The position numbers and the translations under genes were made by a program. 41,871 nt of DNA from JAFGOG01 sp034429215 (lineage in GTDB: Bacteria > Chloroflexota > Anaerolineae > JAAYZQ01). Below are positions 15,482 through 23,521 of this stretch, in pieces. The notes below the pieces were generated by a model, which saw nothing but the letters and a program-made list of their open reading frames with translations, was not told the DNA's origin and made no database searches. The first letter of the stretch is position 1; every line of letters starts with the position of its first letter. The DNA lies in NCBI GenBank assembly GCA_034429215.1, contig DAOUGI010000065.1:1-41871 (forward strand), read 5' to 3'.

Positions 15482-16828
15482 TTACAGCCCTCTCAACCTT
15501 GGATTGAAGATGCGATCGAGCGAGAACCCCAACATGGCGAAAGCCAATCCGGTAAGGACCAGCAGGGCCGCGGGCTCCAGCACCCAGTAGTACTGCCCTT
15601 GATACAGGGCGCCGTTCCCCTGGGCGTCGTTGATGATCTTGCCCCACGTCGGCAGGGTCGGATCGCCCAGCCCCAGAAAAGCCAGCGCGGCCTCGAGGAA
15701 GACAAAGCCGGGGATGGCGGCTACCAACTGGGGAATGAGCATCGGGACAATGCGCGGGGTCAGGTAGGAAAAGATGATCCGCCAGTTACCGGCGCCATAG
15801 GCCCGGGCGGCTTCGATGTATGGCGCTTCCTTTACCTGGAGGAAGATAGCCCGGTAGGTCAGAATCGCCCCGCCAAAGATGCTCAGCGCAATGACAGCGC
15901 CCAAGATCACCACAATGCTCTTGGAATAAAAGAGGCCGATCATCATCAGGATCGGCAGGAAGGGCAGCACCATGTTGACCGCAGTGATCCGTTGGACAAT
16001 GGCATCCACCCAACCGCCAAACCAGGTGGCGATGGCGGCGATGGCCATGGTGAGGAGCGTCGTCCCCAACGCAGCCACCAAGCCAAAGGCCAGGGCGACA
16101 GGGGTTCCCCACAGCAGCCCCACCCTCAGATCGCGGCGGAGGTGATCGGTGCCGGCTATCCCGTAGACCTTGCCGTACAGCACAAACTCGGCGTCCACGT
16201 CCGAGTCGGGCTCAAAGGTGGTGGCGCTGACGCGCACCTTATAGGTACCCCTGACCGGGGGGGTCAGCCCTGCCTTTGGGTCGGCTACGAACAGCCCCTG
16301 CTCGGGCGACAGCCCGGCCAGCCGGCGCTCGAGCTTGGTGTCCTGGGAAAAGGGGTAGGTCTTGGCATTCCCCGAGCCAAAATCCGCGACCCGGATTGCC
16401 TCGCCACCGGGCGGCAGCCAGGAGATCGCCAGGTGCGGCTGCTTCTCGTCATATTTGGCCTTGAAGAACAGGCTCATGTCGTCCGGGAAGGTATCAAACT
16501 GATAGTCAAAGGTGTAGGTCATCACGATGGTGTTTACGTTGTTCTCGCCCGGATAGAGGACCTTTTCCGCCGAGCCATCCGCGCTGCTCAGGAACATGGT
16601 CTCGGGCACCTTCTGGCTCTTGAACAGGTTGGTCCAGGCCGGCGGCGCGTTGCGCGGATATTGCTCCCAGATCCCCTCCCCGCCACGCCACAGGCGGATC
16701 GCTTCCTTGTAGGGGATGGTGATTACGGCATAGAGCGAGATGCCGATCAGCAGGGCGATAATGGACAATCCGAATATGGCCGATGGGTAACGAAGCAGCT
16801 CTTTGAAGGTATTGCGCAGCGCTTTCAT
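15482..16828 (-). CDS. DppC-like permease with large extracytoplasmic insertion
   Basis: 448 residues. The first TM (FGLSIIALLIGISLYAVITI, ~20-40) is followed by ~175 residues of beta-rich, soluble-looking sequence (~45-220) before the motif AGTDHLRRDL, which in ordinary DppC/OppC (GTDxxGRD) comes ~50 residues after TM1. Then five further TMs with the EAA-type loop EAARAYGAGNWRIIFSYLTP that contacts the ATPases. The ATG at 16828 overlaps the stop of the DppB-like gene (ATGA); a longer open frame to 17005 overlaps that gene and is rejected. The insertion faces the SBP side of the membrane and is shared with the fusion protein at 9984-12980. Confidence 0.92.
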   Translation of the reverse strand: MKALRNTFKELLRYPSAIFGLSIIALLIGISLYAVITIPYKEAIRLWRGGEGIWEQYPRNAPPAWTNLFKSQKVPETMFLSSADGSAEKVLYPGENNVNTIVMTYTFDYQFDTFPDDMSLFFKAKYDEKQPHLAISWLPPGGEAIRVADFGSGNAKTYPFSQDTKLERRLAGLSPEQGLFVADPKAGLTPPVRGTYKVRVSATTFEPDSDVDAEFVLYGKVYGIAGTDHLRRDLRVGLLWGTPVALAFGLVAALGTTLLTMAIAAIATWFGGWVDAIVQRITAVNMVLPFLPILMMIGLFYSKSIVVILGAVIALSIFGGAILTYRAIFLQVKEAPYIEAARAYGAGNWRIIFSYLTPRIVPMLIPQLVAAIPGFVFLEAALAFLGLGDPTLPTWGKIINDAQGNGALYQGQYYWVLEPAALLVLTGLAFAMLGFSLDRIFNPRLRGL

Positions 16829-17973
16829 CCCGCCCTCCCTGCGCCGCTGCCGATCCTGACGCGGGGATCGACCAGCGCATAGATGAAATCGAGAAGGAAG
16901 ATGGTCATCGCCAGCAGGTAGGCATAGACAACCGCCTCGCCGACAACGACCGCCGTCTCGTACGCCTGGATGGCACGGTACAACTGCCGTCCCAGTCCCG
17001 GCCACTGAAAGACCGTCTCAAAGATGATCGCCCCGGTCCACAGGGCGATCAGGGTCAGGGCAAAGTTGGTGATGATCGTCGGCAGGGTCGGCCGGAGGAT
17101 GTAGCGGCGCTCGATATCTTTGGAAGTCAGCCCCTTGGCCTTGGCCATGTCGACGTAATCTTCGCTGGAGTAGATGAGAAAAAAGGTCCGCTGAGCGAAC
17201 GATCCCAAAAAGATTCCGCTCAGGGTCCAGGCTGCCAGGGGCAAGATCATGTGCTTGGCCACGCTCAGGGCGTAGGCCAGTGGAGTCTCAGGGGGCGGCG
17301 CGTCGGTCAACCCGCCGAAGGGCAGCCAGCCGAGGAGTGCAGCAAAGATCAGGATCAGGAAAATGCCATAGAACCAGGCGGGAGCCGACGAGGTTGGCGC
17401 CAGGACTACGAACATCTTGTCCAGCCAACTACCGTACTTGCGGGACAGGGACAGCCCGATCAACAGCGACGAGAAAAACAGGATGAGGTTGCCCGTCCCG
17501 ACCAGCAGCAGGGTCGGCGGCAGCCGTTCCAAAATAATGTTCTTGACATCTTTCGACCCGGCGTCACTGGTCATCTGTTGGGCGCGTCCCAGGTTGAGCG
17601 TCAGGGCATCCTTGAGAAGGACAAAGCTGCGCTGCAGGAACGGCTTGTCAAGGCCCAGCCGCTTTACCTGGATCTCGATCAGCATCGCCCTCTGGTTCGC
17701 CTTTTCAGCTTCAGACAGCGCCTTGTAAGCCGGATTCGTGGCGAGCGCCATGCTGACGGTTTCTTCGATCTGCCCGCGCTGGATCTTGTCGACGTGCCCG
17801 CCCATGTTGGCGATGAGGATGGTCAGATAGACGCCGATGACGACGGTGACAAACAGGCTGACCACCCGGATAGCCGAATAGCGCAGCATCCGCATCAGGG
17901 TGCTCGATCCCGACTTGTTTTTTTCCGGAACCGCCTCCACCGGGGCCTCAACAGCTACACTTGCCTCGGCCAT
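16825..17973 (-). CDS. DppB-like ABC transporter permease
   Basis: 382 residues. TM1 VVSLFVTVVIGVYLTILIAN, a ~100-residue helical extracytoplasmic region, then five TMs with the EAA loop SEDYVDMAKAKGLTSKDIER and the family C-terminal end LVDPRVRIG. ATG 17973 is preceded by AAAGGAGGG; a longer frame to 18057 lies in the intergenic hairpin region and is rejected. It pairs with the DppC-like permease downstream, with which it overlaps by four bases. In the 9984-12980 protein the same two modules are joined covalently. Confidence 0.93.
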   Translation of the reverse strand: MAEASVAVEAPVEAVPEKNKSGSSTLMRMLRYSAIRVVSLFVTVVIGVYLTILIANMGGHVDKIQRGQIEETVSMALATNPAYKALSEAEKANQRAMLIEIQVKRLGLDKPFLQRSFVLLKDALTLNLGRAQQMTSDAGSKDVKNIILERLPPTLLLVGTGNLILFFSSLLIGLSLSRKYGSWLDKMFVVLAPTSSAPAWFYGIFLILIFAALLGWLPFGGLTDAPPPETPLAYALSVAKHMILPLAAWTLSGIFLGSFAQRTFFLIYSSEDYVDMAKAKGLTSKDIERRYILRPTLPTIITNFALTLIALWTGAIIFETVFQWPGLGRQLYRAIQAYETAVVVGEAVVYAYLLAMTIFLLDFIYALVDPRVRIGSGAGRAG

Positions 17974-18021
17974 AATCCCTCCTTTGGGGGAGCAGCCCGC
18001 TGTGGCCGCCCTCTTAACAAG

Positions 18022-18065
18022 CAGGCCCGATGGGGGCAAGAACTGCCTCACCCCCACCGGGCCTG
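18022..18065 (-). promoter_or_regulatory. Intercistronic hairpin between SBP and permease genes
   Basis: Arms 18022-18036 and 18051-18065 pair at 14 of 15 positions (one A.C mismatch) with a 14-base loop. It follows the SBP stop by 17 bases and has no U-run. Such hairpins commonly stabilise the abundant SBP message or let only part of the polymerases through; an equivalent one occurs in the upstream operon. Confidence 0.65.
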
Positions 18066-18081
18066 GACATACATCACTCGC

Positions 18082-20694
18082 TTACTTGCTCACAAACTCA
18101 TAGTCGCTGATGCCCGGAATGCTGACCACATTCGAGGAAACCACCACCTCAAGCTTGTTCGAGCCGGCGGCCAGCTTGCCGGTCACGTCCGCGCCAAGGG
18201 TGACGGTGTAGTGCCCCTCTTCAGCAGCCGTCGCCGGGCCGCTGGCGATCAACGCGCCAGTGGCGTCGAACACCAGGTACTTGACCTCGGCAATGTCCGC
18301 AGCCGGGTAGGGCTGGTCCTGGAAGGTGACAAAGACGTCGTACACAGCTTCCGTGCCGATGGCGACCTCACCCGGACCGTCGACCTCGATGACCGGGACG
18401 GCGGGTATGCCAAAGCGCGCCCACTTGGACGCCGGATCGGGGTACTGCTCGAAGCGGCGCAGAGTGAGCGTCTTTTCGACGGGGAAGGCCTTGTCCAGCC
18501 AGAAGGGACCGCTGCCGACCCAGAAGTGACCCTGGAGGCCGTACCACTTTTTCAGGTTCGTCCAGCGGGCTGCCACTTCGTCTGCATCGGCGAACTGGCC
18601 CAGCGTCGCCTCGTAGGGCAGCGTGGGGGTCATGACCAGCGTGTCCAGGTCGGCCTTAAGGATGGGCAGGCTTGGGCCGGCGATGAAGCTCATCCACTCG
18701 ATGCCCTTGGCGCCGGCCTTGTCGGTGGAGAAGGCCAGCTCGCCCTTGGCGTCGGCGATGGAGCCCAGCGCGATAGTGTGCCACGGCGCCTCACCGTAGG
18801 CGTAGTTGGGGAACCAGGTGGTGACCATCCACTCGGCGTCCAGGTAGAAGGTATCGTCGTAGGTGGTGATGACCAGCGGATCGGTCGACTCGATGACAAT
18901 GCCCTTGAAGTGGGACAGGAACGCCTCAACGCTCGGCACCTGCGCCTCGTCATAGATGGCGCTCTCGGCCTTGCCGGGGTCAAAGTTCATGATCATGAAC
19001 ATGACAAAGTCGGCGACCGAAATCGGGCTGCCGTCGTGCCATTTGACCGTAGCGAACATGTCCTTGGGGTAGGCGACGGTGATCTTGCTGTTGGCTTCCA
19101 CGGTCTGGGTGTACTTTTCGGCAGCGGTGATGAACTTTTGGTTGGCCGCGTCCCAGTCAACCCAGGCCTCGGCCGGCACTTCGATCTTGGGCTCGAAGGT
19201 CAGCGTCAGCCAGTCGAGCGTCTTGAGGACAGGCAAACCCTCTTTGACCACGACATCGCAGCTCTCGATCCGCTGCGGCCAGAACAGGCCGGTGTAGGGA
19301 TCGGCGATGACGCCGCGGTCACCGGTGGCCCGGCCGGGGGTCTGGTCGTAGATCCAGTTGCTGCCGGCAATCGGGTTCCAGGGCTCAACCAGGACGCCGG
19401 GCTGCGAGACCCGCACCGTGCCGCCTTCTTGGCCTGTCCAGCGGATGGTGTAGGGCAGTAGCTGCGAACCGGCTACGCCGCCGGCCAGGTCGTAGGCGAC
19501 TTCCAGCTTGGCGTTCTGCGGCGAAAAGCTGAGCTGATCCACCAGCCAGACGCGGGTCGAGTCTTCCTGCGCGCCCCAGAGGGCCTTTTCGAACAGCTCG
19601 CGCCGCTCTTCCAAGCTCGTAAAGTCGTTGACCCACAACTTTGAAGCTACGTCGTAGAACTCGGGCGTGTTGACGTAGGCCTGCCACAGCGGCGAGGCCG
19701 AGCCGAGGTTGGTGTAGAAATAGCCAAAGTTGGTGGCGTCGTCGCGGCTGACGGCGGTGGTGACCCAGCCGCCGGTGTAGAAGTGCATCTGACCTTCCGC
19801 CGGGTCGGCCTGGTTCCAGATGGGGGAGGCTTCACTGCGGGTCTTGTACTGGCGATCGGTGGTAAAGCCGACCGTTTCGAGCTGGTTGCAGATATAGTCG
19901 CCGATCTGGAGCCGCTCATCCTCGGTGCGGATGATGGCGATGATGACCACCGGCGCGTCTTTGTAGGTCCACTTGCCATCGACCAGCTTGGCGCCCATGG
20001 CCTCCAACTCGGTGGTCATGACTTCTTTGGCCTTGTCAGGGTTGTAGGCGTAGTAGGTCTCGATCGCGCGAAGGACATCGACGTACTTGGCGTAATCAGG
20101 GAAGGCCGAGTTCAGGCTGGTGACCTTGATCTTGCCCAGGCCGCCATAGATCTCCTGGACCATATAGTCGCGGTCAATCAGCCAGTTCATCGCCTCGCGG
20201 ATCTTGGCATTGCTGAACGGGTTGAGCCGGCCATCGGCAAACTCGGGGCCGGACGGGTTGAAGGTCAGCTCGGTGTAGGAGCCGAAGGCGTTGGTGTAGG
20301 ACAGGTTGGAATCTTCCTTGACCGTCTTGAATATTTCGGTGTCGCCTACGGAGTAGGCATAGATGTCGATGTCGTTGGCTTGGAGCTGCTTCACGGCGGC
20401 TTGGGCGCTGTTCTGCTCGGTAAAGACGAGCATGTCAACCCAGGCGCCGGTGCGCTTGGACGGCTCGGGTGTGGCCGTGACCACAACCTGGACTTCGACC
20501 GTCTTTTCGACTTCGACGACTTCCGGTGGAACCGTCACTTGCACTTGTACTTCGACCGTCTTTTCTACTGCCACTTCGACGGTCTCTTTTTCTGTGACGA
20601 CCACGGGGGTGGCTTCCGGGCCGCAGGCCGACAGCAGCATGCTGGCAATGATTACCAGCCCGAGCAAAATCGACCACTTTTTGTTAGAAAACAT
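18082..20694 (-). CDS. Circularly permuted family-5 solute-binding lipoprotein
   Basis: 870 residues. Lipoprotein signal 1-24 (lipobox LLSAC, Cys24), then a Val/Glu linker with repeated VEKTVEVQV (25-82). Residues ~85-420 match the C-terminal half of ordinary SBP_bac_5 proteins (AAVKQLQANDIDIYAYS; NAKIREAMNWLIDRDYMVQ; YAYNPDKAKEVM), and ~424-763 match the N-terminal half (GGTVRVSQPG; VKWHDGSPISVADFVMF; HFWVGSGPFWLDKAF). The order is thus swapped relative to the conventional SBP at 25656-27491. A ~100-residue tail (766-870) resembles a beta-sandwich/Ig-like domain. The start is ATG 20694 behind GGAGGAG; ATG 20706 and further upstream in-frame starts are less likely. It binds substrate (probably peptide or oligosaccharide) outside the membrane for the permeases downstream. 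Confidence 0.93.
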   Translation of the reverse strand: MFSNKKWSILLGLVIIASMLLSACGPEATPVVVTEKETVEVAVEKTVEVQVQVTVPPEVVEVEKTVEVQVVVTATPEPSKRTGAWVDMLVFTEQNSAQAAVKQLQANDIDIYAYSVGDTEIFKTVKEDSNLSYTNAFGSYTELTFNPSGPEFADGRLNPFSNAKIREAMNWLIDRDYMVQEIYGGLGKIKVTSLNSAFPDYAKYVDVLRAIETYYAYNPDKAKEVMTTELEAMGAKLVDGKWTYKDAPVVIIAIIRTEDERLQIGDYICNQLETVGFTTDRQYKTRSEASPIWNQADPAEGQMHFYTGGWVTTAVSRDDATNFGYFYTNLGSASPLWQAYVNTPEFYDVASKLWVNDFTSLEERRELFEKALWGAQEDSTRVWLVDQLSFSPQNAKLEVAYDLAGGVAGSQLLPYTIRWTGQEGGTVRVSQPGVLVEPWNPIAGSNWIYDQTPGRATGDRGVIADPYTGLFWPQRIESCDVVVKEGLPVLKTLDWLTLTFEPKIEVPAEAWVDWDAANQKFITAAEKYTQTVEANSKITVAYPKDMFATVKWHDGSPISVADFVMFMIMNFDPGKAESAIYDEAQVPSVEAFLSHFKGIVIESTDPLVITTYDDTFYLDAEWMVTTWFPNYAYGEAPWHTIALGSIADAKGELAFSTDKAGAKGIEWMSFIAGPSLPILKADLDTLVMTPTLPYEATLGQFADADEVAARWTNLKKWYGLQGHFWVGSGPFWLDKAFPVEKTLTLRRFEQYPDPASKWARFGIPAVPVIEVDGPGEVAIGTEAVYDVFVTFQDQPYPAADIAEVKYLVFDATGALIASGPATAAEEGHYTVTLGADVTGKLAAGSNKLEVVVSSNVVSIPGISDYEFVSK

Positions 20695-20741
20695 CGTCTC
20701 CTCCATTTCGTTTTCTAGTGATTTTGGTTCAACTTGTACGC

Positions 20742-20793
20742 GCAGGTGTGGGGCACCTGCCAACACACACAGACCCAGCGATCACCTCCTTTC
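20742..20793 (-). promoter_or_regulatory. SBP leader: STAB-SD-like element and hairpin
   Basis: Minus strand GAAAGGAGGTGATC (20793-20780) is a full-length match to the 16S anti-SD, yet lies 86 bases upstream of the start codon, which has its own SD. A perfect hairpin GCAGGTG/CACCTGC (20742-20760) follows. The layout resembles the Bacillus cry-type STAB-SD leader that stabilises mRNA by binding 30S subunits. Alternatively a CTG 6 bases downstream of this SD, in frame with the SBP, would give a ~33-residue longer protein. Confidence 0.5.
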
Positions 20794-20857
20794 GAATTCT
20801 CCACCCAGGGCAACACAACGGCCTGAGGCGGGACAACCCCGCTGGCGGAGCGTATCC

Positions 20858-20886
20858 ATTATATCACACCGCCAAGCTTGTGTCAA
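20858..20886 (-). promoter_or_regulatory. Consensus promoter of the permuted-SBP transporter operon
   Basis: Minus strand TTGACA (20886-20881), exactly 17 bases, TATAAT (20863-20858). A perfect consensus, giving a leader of about 155 bases. It makes this operon independent of the upstream transporter operon and predicts strong expression. Confidence 0.88.
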
Positions 20887-20913
20887 GGATGCTCGCCATA
20901 AAGGCGCATCCGA

Positions 20914-21897
20914 CTAGGACGCACGATAGCAGGCCACCCAGTGGCCGCCACCCACGTCGGTGAACTCGGGCTCTTCTTCTTTGCAGATGTCCATGACCAC
21001 CGGACAGCGCGTGCAAAAGTGGCAGCCGAGCGGCGGATTGGCCGGACTGGGCACGTCGCCCTCCAGAATGACCCGGCGGCGCTTTTCTTCCACGACCGGA
21101 TCGGGGATCGGAACCGCCGACAGAAGCGCCTGGGTGTAGGGATGCAGCGGATTGTCGTAAAGCTCTTTGCGACCGGTCAATTCGACGATCTTGCCCAGAT
21201 ACATGACGGCGATCCGGTCCGAGATGTGGCGCACGACCGACAGGTCGTGGGCGATGAAAAGATAGGTCAGGTTAAACTGCGTTTGCAGCTCTTCCAGGAG
21301 GTTGATGATCTGAGCCTGGATCGAGACGTCAAGGGCCGAAATCGGCTCATCGCAGACGATAAAGTCGGGCTGCACCGCCAGGGCGCGGGCCACGCCGATG
21401 CGCTGCCGCTGCCCGCCGGAGAACTCGTGCGGGTAGCGGTTGACAAAATAGGGGTTGAGCCCGACGATCCTCAGCAGCTCCTGCACCCGCTCGCGGCGGG
21501 TCTGGCCGGACGAAATGTTGTGGACAACCAACGGCTCGCCGATGATATCGCCCACGGTCATGCGCGGATTCAGCGAGGCGTAAGGGTCCTGGAAGATCAT
21601 CTGCATCCGCCGGCGCATGTGGCGCAGGCGCTCACCACTCAACTTGGTCAGGTTGTTGTCTTCGAAGAACACCTCCCCAGACGTAGGGCGATAGAGCTGC
21701 AACAGCGCCCGGCCGGTAGTCGATTTGCCACAGCCCGACTCGCCGACCAGTCCCAGCGTCTCACCGCGCTTGATGTCGAAGGAGATGCCATCCACTGCCT
21801 TGATGGCCCCGACCTTACGCTGGAAGAGAAGGCCACGCGTGATGGGAAAATGCATCTTTAGGTTACGAACCTGGATCAACGTTCCGTTTTCTGTCAT
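20914..21897 (-). CDS. Oligopeptide ABC transporter ATP-binding protein OppF-like
   Basis: 327 residues. Walker A GESGCGKSTTGRAL, signature FSGGQRQRIGVARAL, Walker B FIVCDEPISALD, H-loop FIAHDLS, and the C-terminal GCHFCTRCPVVMDIC-type Cys cluster. The N terminus LKMHFPITRGLLFQRKVGAIKAVDG is typical of the F subunit. Last gene of the conventional operon; an imperfect hairpin just downstream precedes the next operon promoter. Confidence 0.95.
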   Translation of the reverse strand: MTENGTLIQVRNLKMHFPITRGLLFQRKVGAIKAVDGISFDIKRGETLGLVGESGCGKSTTGRALLQLYRPTSGEVFFEDNNLTKLSGERLRHMRRRMQMIFQDPYASLNPRMTVGDIIGEPLVVHNISSGQTRRERVQELLRIVGLNPYFVNRYPHEFSGGQRQRIGVARALAVQPDFIVCDEPISALDVSIQAQIINLLEELQTQFNLTYLFIAHDLSVVRHISDRIAVMYLGKIVELTGRKELYDNPLHPYTQALLSAVPIPDPVVEEKRRRVILEGDVPSPANPPLGCHFCTRCPVVMDICKEEEPEFTDVGGGHWVACYRAS

Positions 21898-21933
21898 AGG
21901 TGTATTTGATCCTCTTTCAGCAGATGTCCAAGA

Positions 21934-22950
21934 CTAAGCCTGGGCTTCCGGGCCATTTCCGCCCCGGCGCTTGGGCGACTGGGTCGTGACGTCTACCCAA
22001 CAGGAGATGCGGTGACCAGGGCTCACCGGTTCCAGGCTGGGCAGGTCGGTATGGCACTTGTCGATGGCATACGCACAGCGCGCCTCAAATGGACAACCAA
22101 CCGGCAGGTCGATCAGGTCCGGCGGCAACCCCTCGATCGGCTGCAGCTTTTCTTTGCGCAGCTCATCCACGCGGGGGATCGATTGCAGCAGGCCCAAGGT
22201 ATAGGGATGGCGGGGGTTGGCATACACCTCTCTGACCACCGCCTCCTCTACCACATAGCCAGCATACATGACCTGCACCCGGTCGGCCAAGCCGGCGACT
22301 ACGCCCAGATCGTGGGTGATCCAGATGATTGCCATGCCGATCTCGTCGCGCAGCCGCTTGACCAGCTCTACGATCTGGGCCTGGATCGTCACGTCCAGGG
22401 CAGTGGTCGGCTCGTCGGCGATCAGCAACTGGGGGTTGCAGGCCAGGGCCATGGCGATCATTGCCCTCTGGCGCATGCCACCAGAGAACTGGTGCGGATA
22501 GTCGTTCAGGCGCGCCTCGGCCTCGGGGATGCCCACCATCTTGAGCAACTCGGCGCTGCGCTTGAGGGCCTGGTCGTGCGACTGGTGCAGGTGAAGCTCC
22601 AGGGCCTCGCTGATCTGCCGACCGATGGTCAACACCGGGTTCAGGGAGGTCATCGGATCCTGGAAGATCATGGCCATCCGGTTACCCCGCACCTGGCGGA
22701 CTTCGTCGTCGCTGGCTTTGAGCAGGTCGCGTCCCTGAAACAGCACGCTGCCGCCCACGATCTTGCCCGGCGGCTGCGGAATGAGGCGCATGACCGACAG
22801 GACGCTCACGCTTTTGCCGCAACCGCTCTCGCCCACGATGCCGAGGGTCTCACCCTCGTCCACGTGGAAAGAGACACCATTGACGGCCTTGACTACTCCA
22901 TCTTGGGTGAAAAATTGAGTTCTGAGATCATTAACCTCTAGCAGAGGCAT
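21934..22950 (-). CDS. Oligopeptide ABC transporter ATP-binding protein OppD-like
   Basis: 338 residues. LRTQFFTQDGVVKAVNGVSF, Walker A GESGCGKSVSVLSVM, signature FSGGMRQRAMIAMAL, Walker B LLIADEPTTALD, H-loop WITHDLG, then the C-terminal domain with GCPFEARCAYAIDKC and a final CW. Start at ATG 22950, which has GAGGAG at 7 bases; ATG 22956 is one base from that SD. Works with the OppF-like protein 36 bases downstream. Confidence 0.95.
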   Translation of the reverse strand: MPLLEVNDLRTQFFTQDGVVKAVNGVSFHVDEGETLGIVGESGCGKSVSVLSVMRLIPQPPGKIVGGSVLFQGRDLLKASDDEVRQVRGNRMAMIFQDPMTSLNPVLTIGRQISEALELHLHQSHDQALKRSAELLKMVGIPEAEARLNDYPHQFSGGMRQRAMIAMALACNPQLLIADEPTTALDVTIQAQIVELVKRLRDEIGMAIIWITHDLGVVAGLADRVQVMYAGYVVEEAVVREVYANPRHPYTLGLLQSIPRVDELRKEKLQPIEGLPPDLIDLPVGCPFEARCAYAIDKCHTDLPSLEPVSPGHRISCWVDVTTQSPKRRGGNGPEAQA

Positions 22951-22968
22951 ACGCATTCTCCTCAGTGT

Positions 22969-23328
22969 TTATGCCACGATCATGCAGGTCTGCCAGTCAG
23001 AGCTGAACGGACCTGCCTTGACGTCCAACCACCACACCAGGCGTGGGGATACAGAGCCCACGTCGGAAAACGGCACTCGATGAACCGTGCTCCCCAGGGG
23101 CCGGCTCATCTCGCCGGCCACCAACCAGCTCAGCAGGTGTCCCATCGTCGCCCTGAGCGCCGAGCATACCTGCGCCGTCCGCCGCGGCGGACGGGTCATC
23201 GCGGCAGCGCGGACCTCGCGCCAAACGCGCGGAGACGGCTCGACGGCACGCGCCATGGCGTGCAAGGCATCGGATATGAGCCAGTCCAGCTCATCCGGAG
23301 GCTCTTGCCTGTTACGACGAAAGCTCAT
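22969..23328 (-). CDS. Small protein following a truncated ECF sigma gene
   Basis: 119 residues with no recognised domain and no TM helix. The N-terminal ELDWLISDALHAMARAVEPS, then PRVWREV, recalls small proteins encoded just after ECF sigma genes in Chloroflexota, from memory and uncertain. The rest (VWWLDVKAGPFSSDWQTC) is unfamiliar. The ATG at 23328 lies inside the end of the sigma fragment in another frame. It is wedged between OppC-like and OppD-like genes in the same orientation. Codon use looks like its neighbours, so it may be expressed with them. Confidence 0.55.
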   Translation of the reverse strand: MSFRRNRQEPPDELDWLISDALHAMARAVEPSPRVWREVRAAAMTRPPRRTAQVCSALRATMGHLLSWLVAGEMSRPLGSTVHRVPFSDVGSVSPRLVWWLDVKAGPFSSDWQTCMIVA

Positions 23329-23461
23329 AGACCATCTCGCGGGTGACGGCCAACGCGGTGCGAAAGACCTGGCCCTTGTAGCCATCATACAGCGCCTCGA
23401 ATGCCGCCAGGTCCCCCTGGCGACTGCGGCAGATCAAGGCTCCATCGGTTTCCTGCGACAT
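23312..23461 (-). pseudogene. Truncated ECF-type sigma factor (start of region 2 only)
   Basis: A 49-codon frame beginning with ALICRSRQGDLAAFEALYDG and then YKGQVFRTALAVTRE, which matches the first helices of sigma-70 region 2 in ECF factors. It then runs into an unrelated short tail and stops. Region 2.2-2.4 and region 4 are missing, so it cannot be a working sigma factor. The break coincides with the start of the small gene at 23328, pointing to an internal deletion that joined the two. Homology is judged by eye. Confidence 0.65.
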
Positions 23462-23521
23462 CGCCTGCCCCCTGTCTGCACCCCGACTAGGCCACAGCCA
23501 CGATCAACGCTGCCCGCCGAT

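Noticed and set aside
16829..17005. Longer N terminus of the DppC-like permease
   Set aside because: It overlaps the end of the DppB-like gene; ATG 16828 with ATGA overlap gives the normal N terminus.
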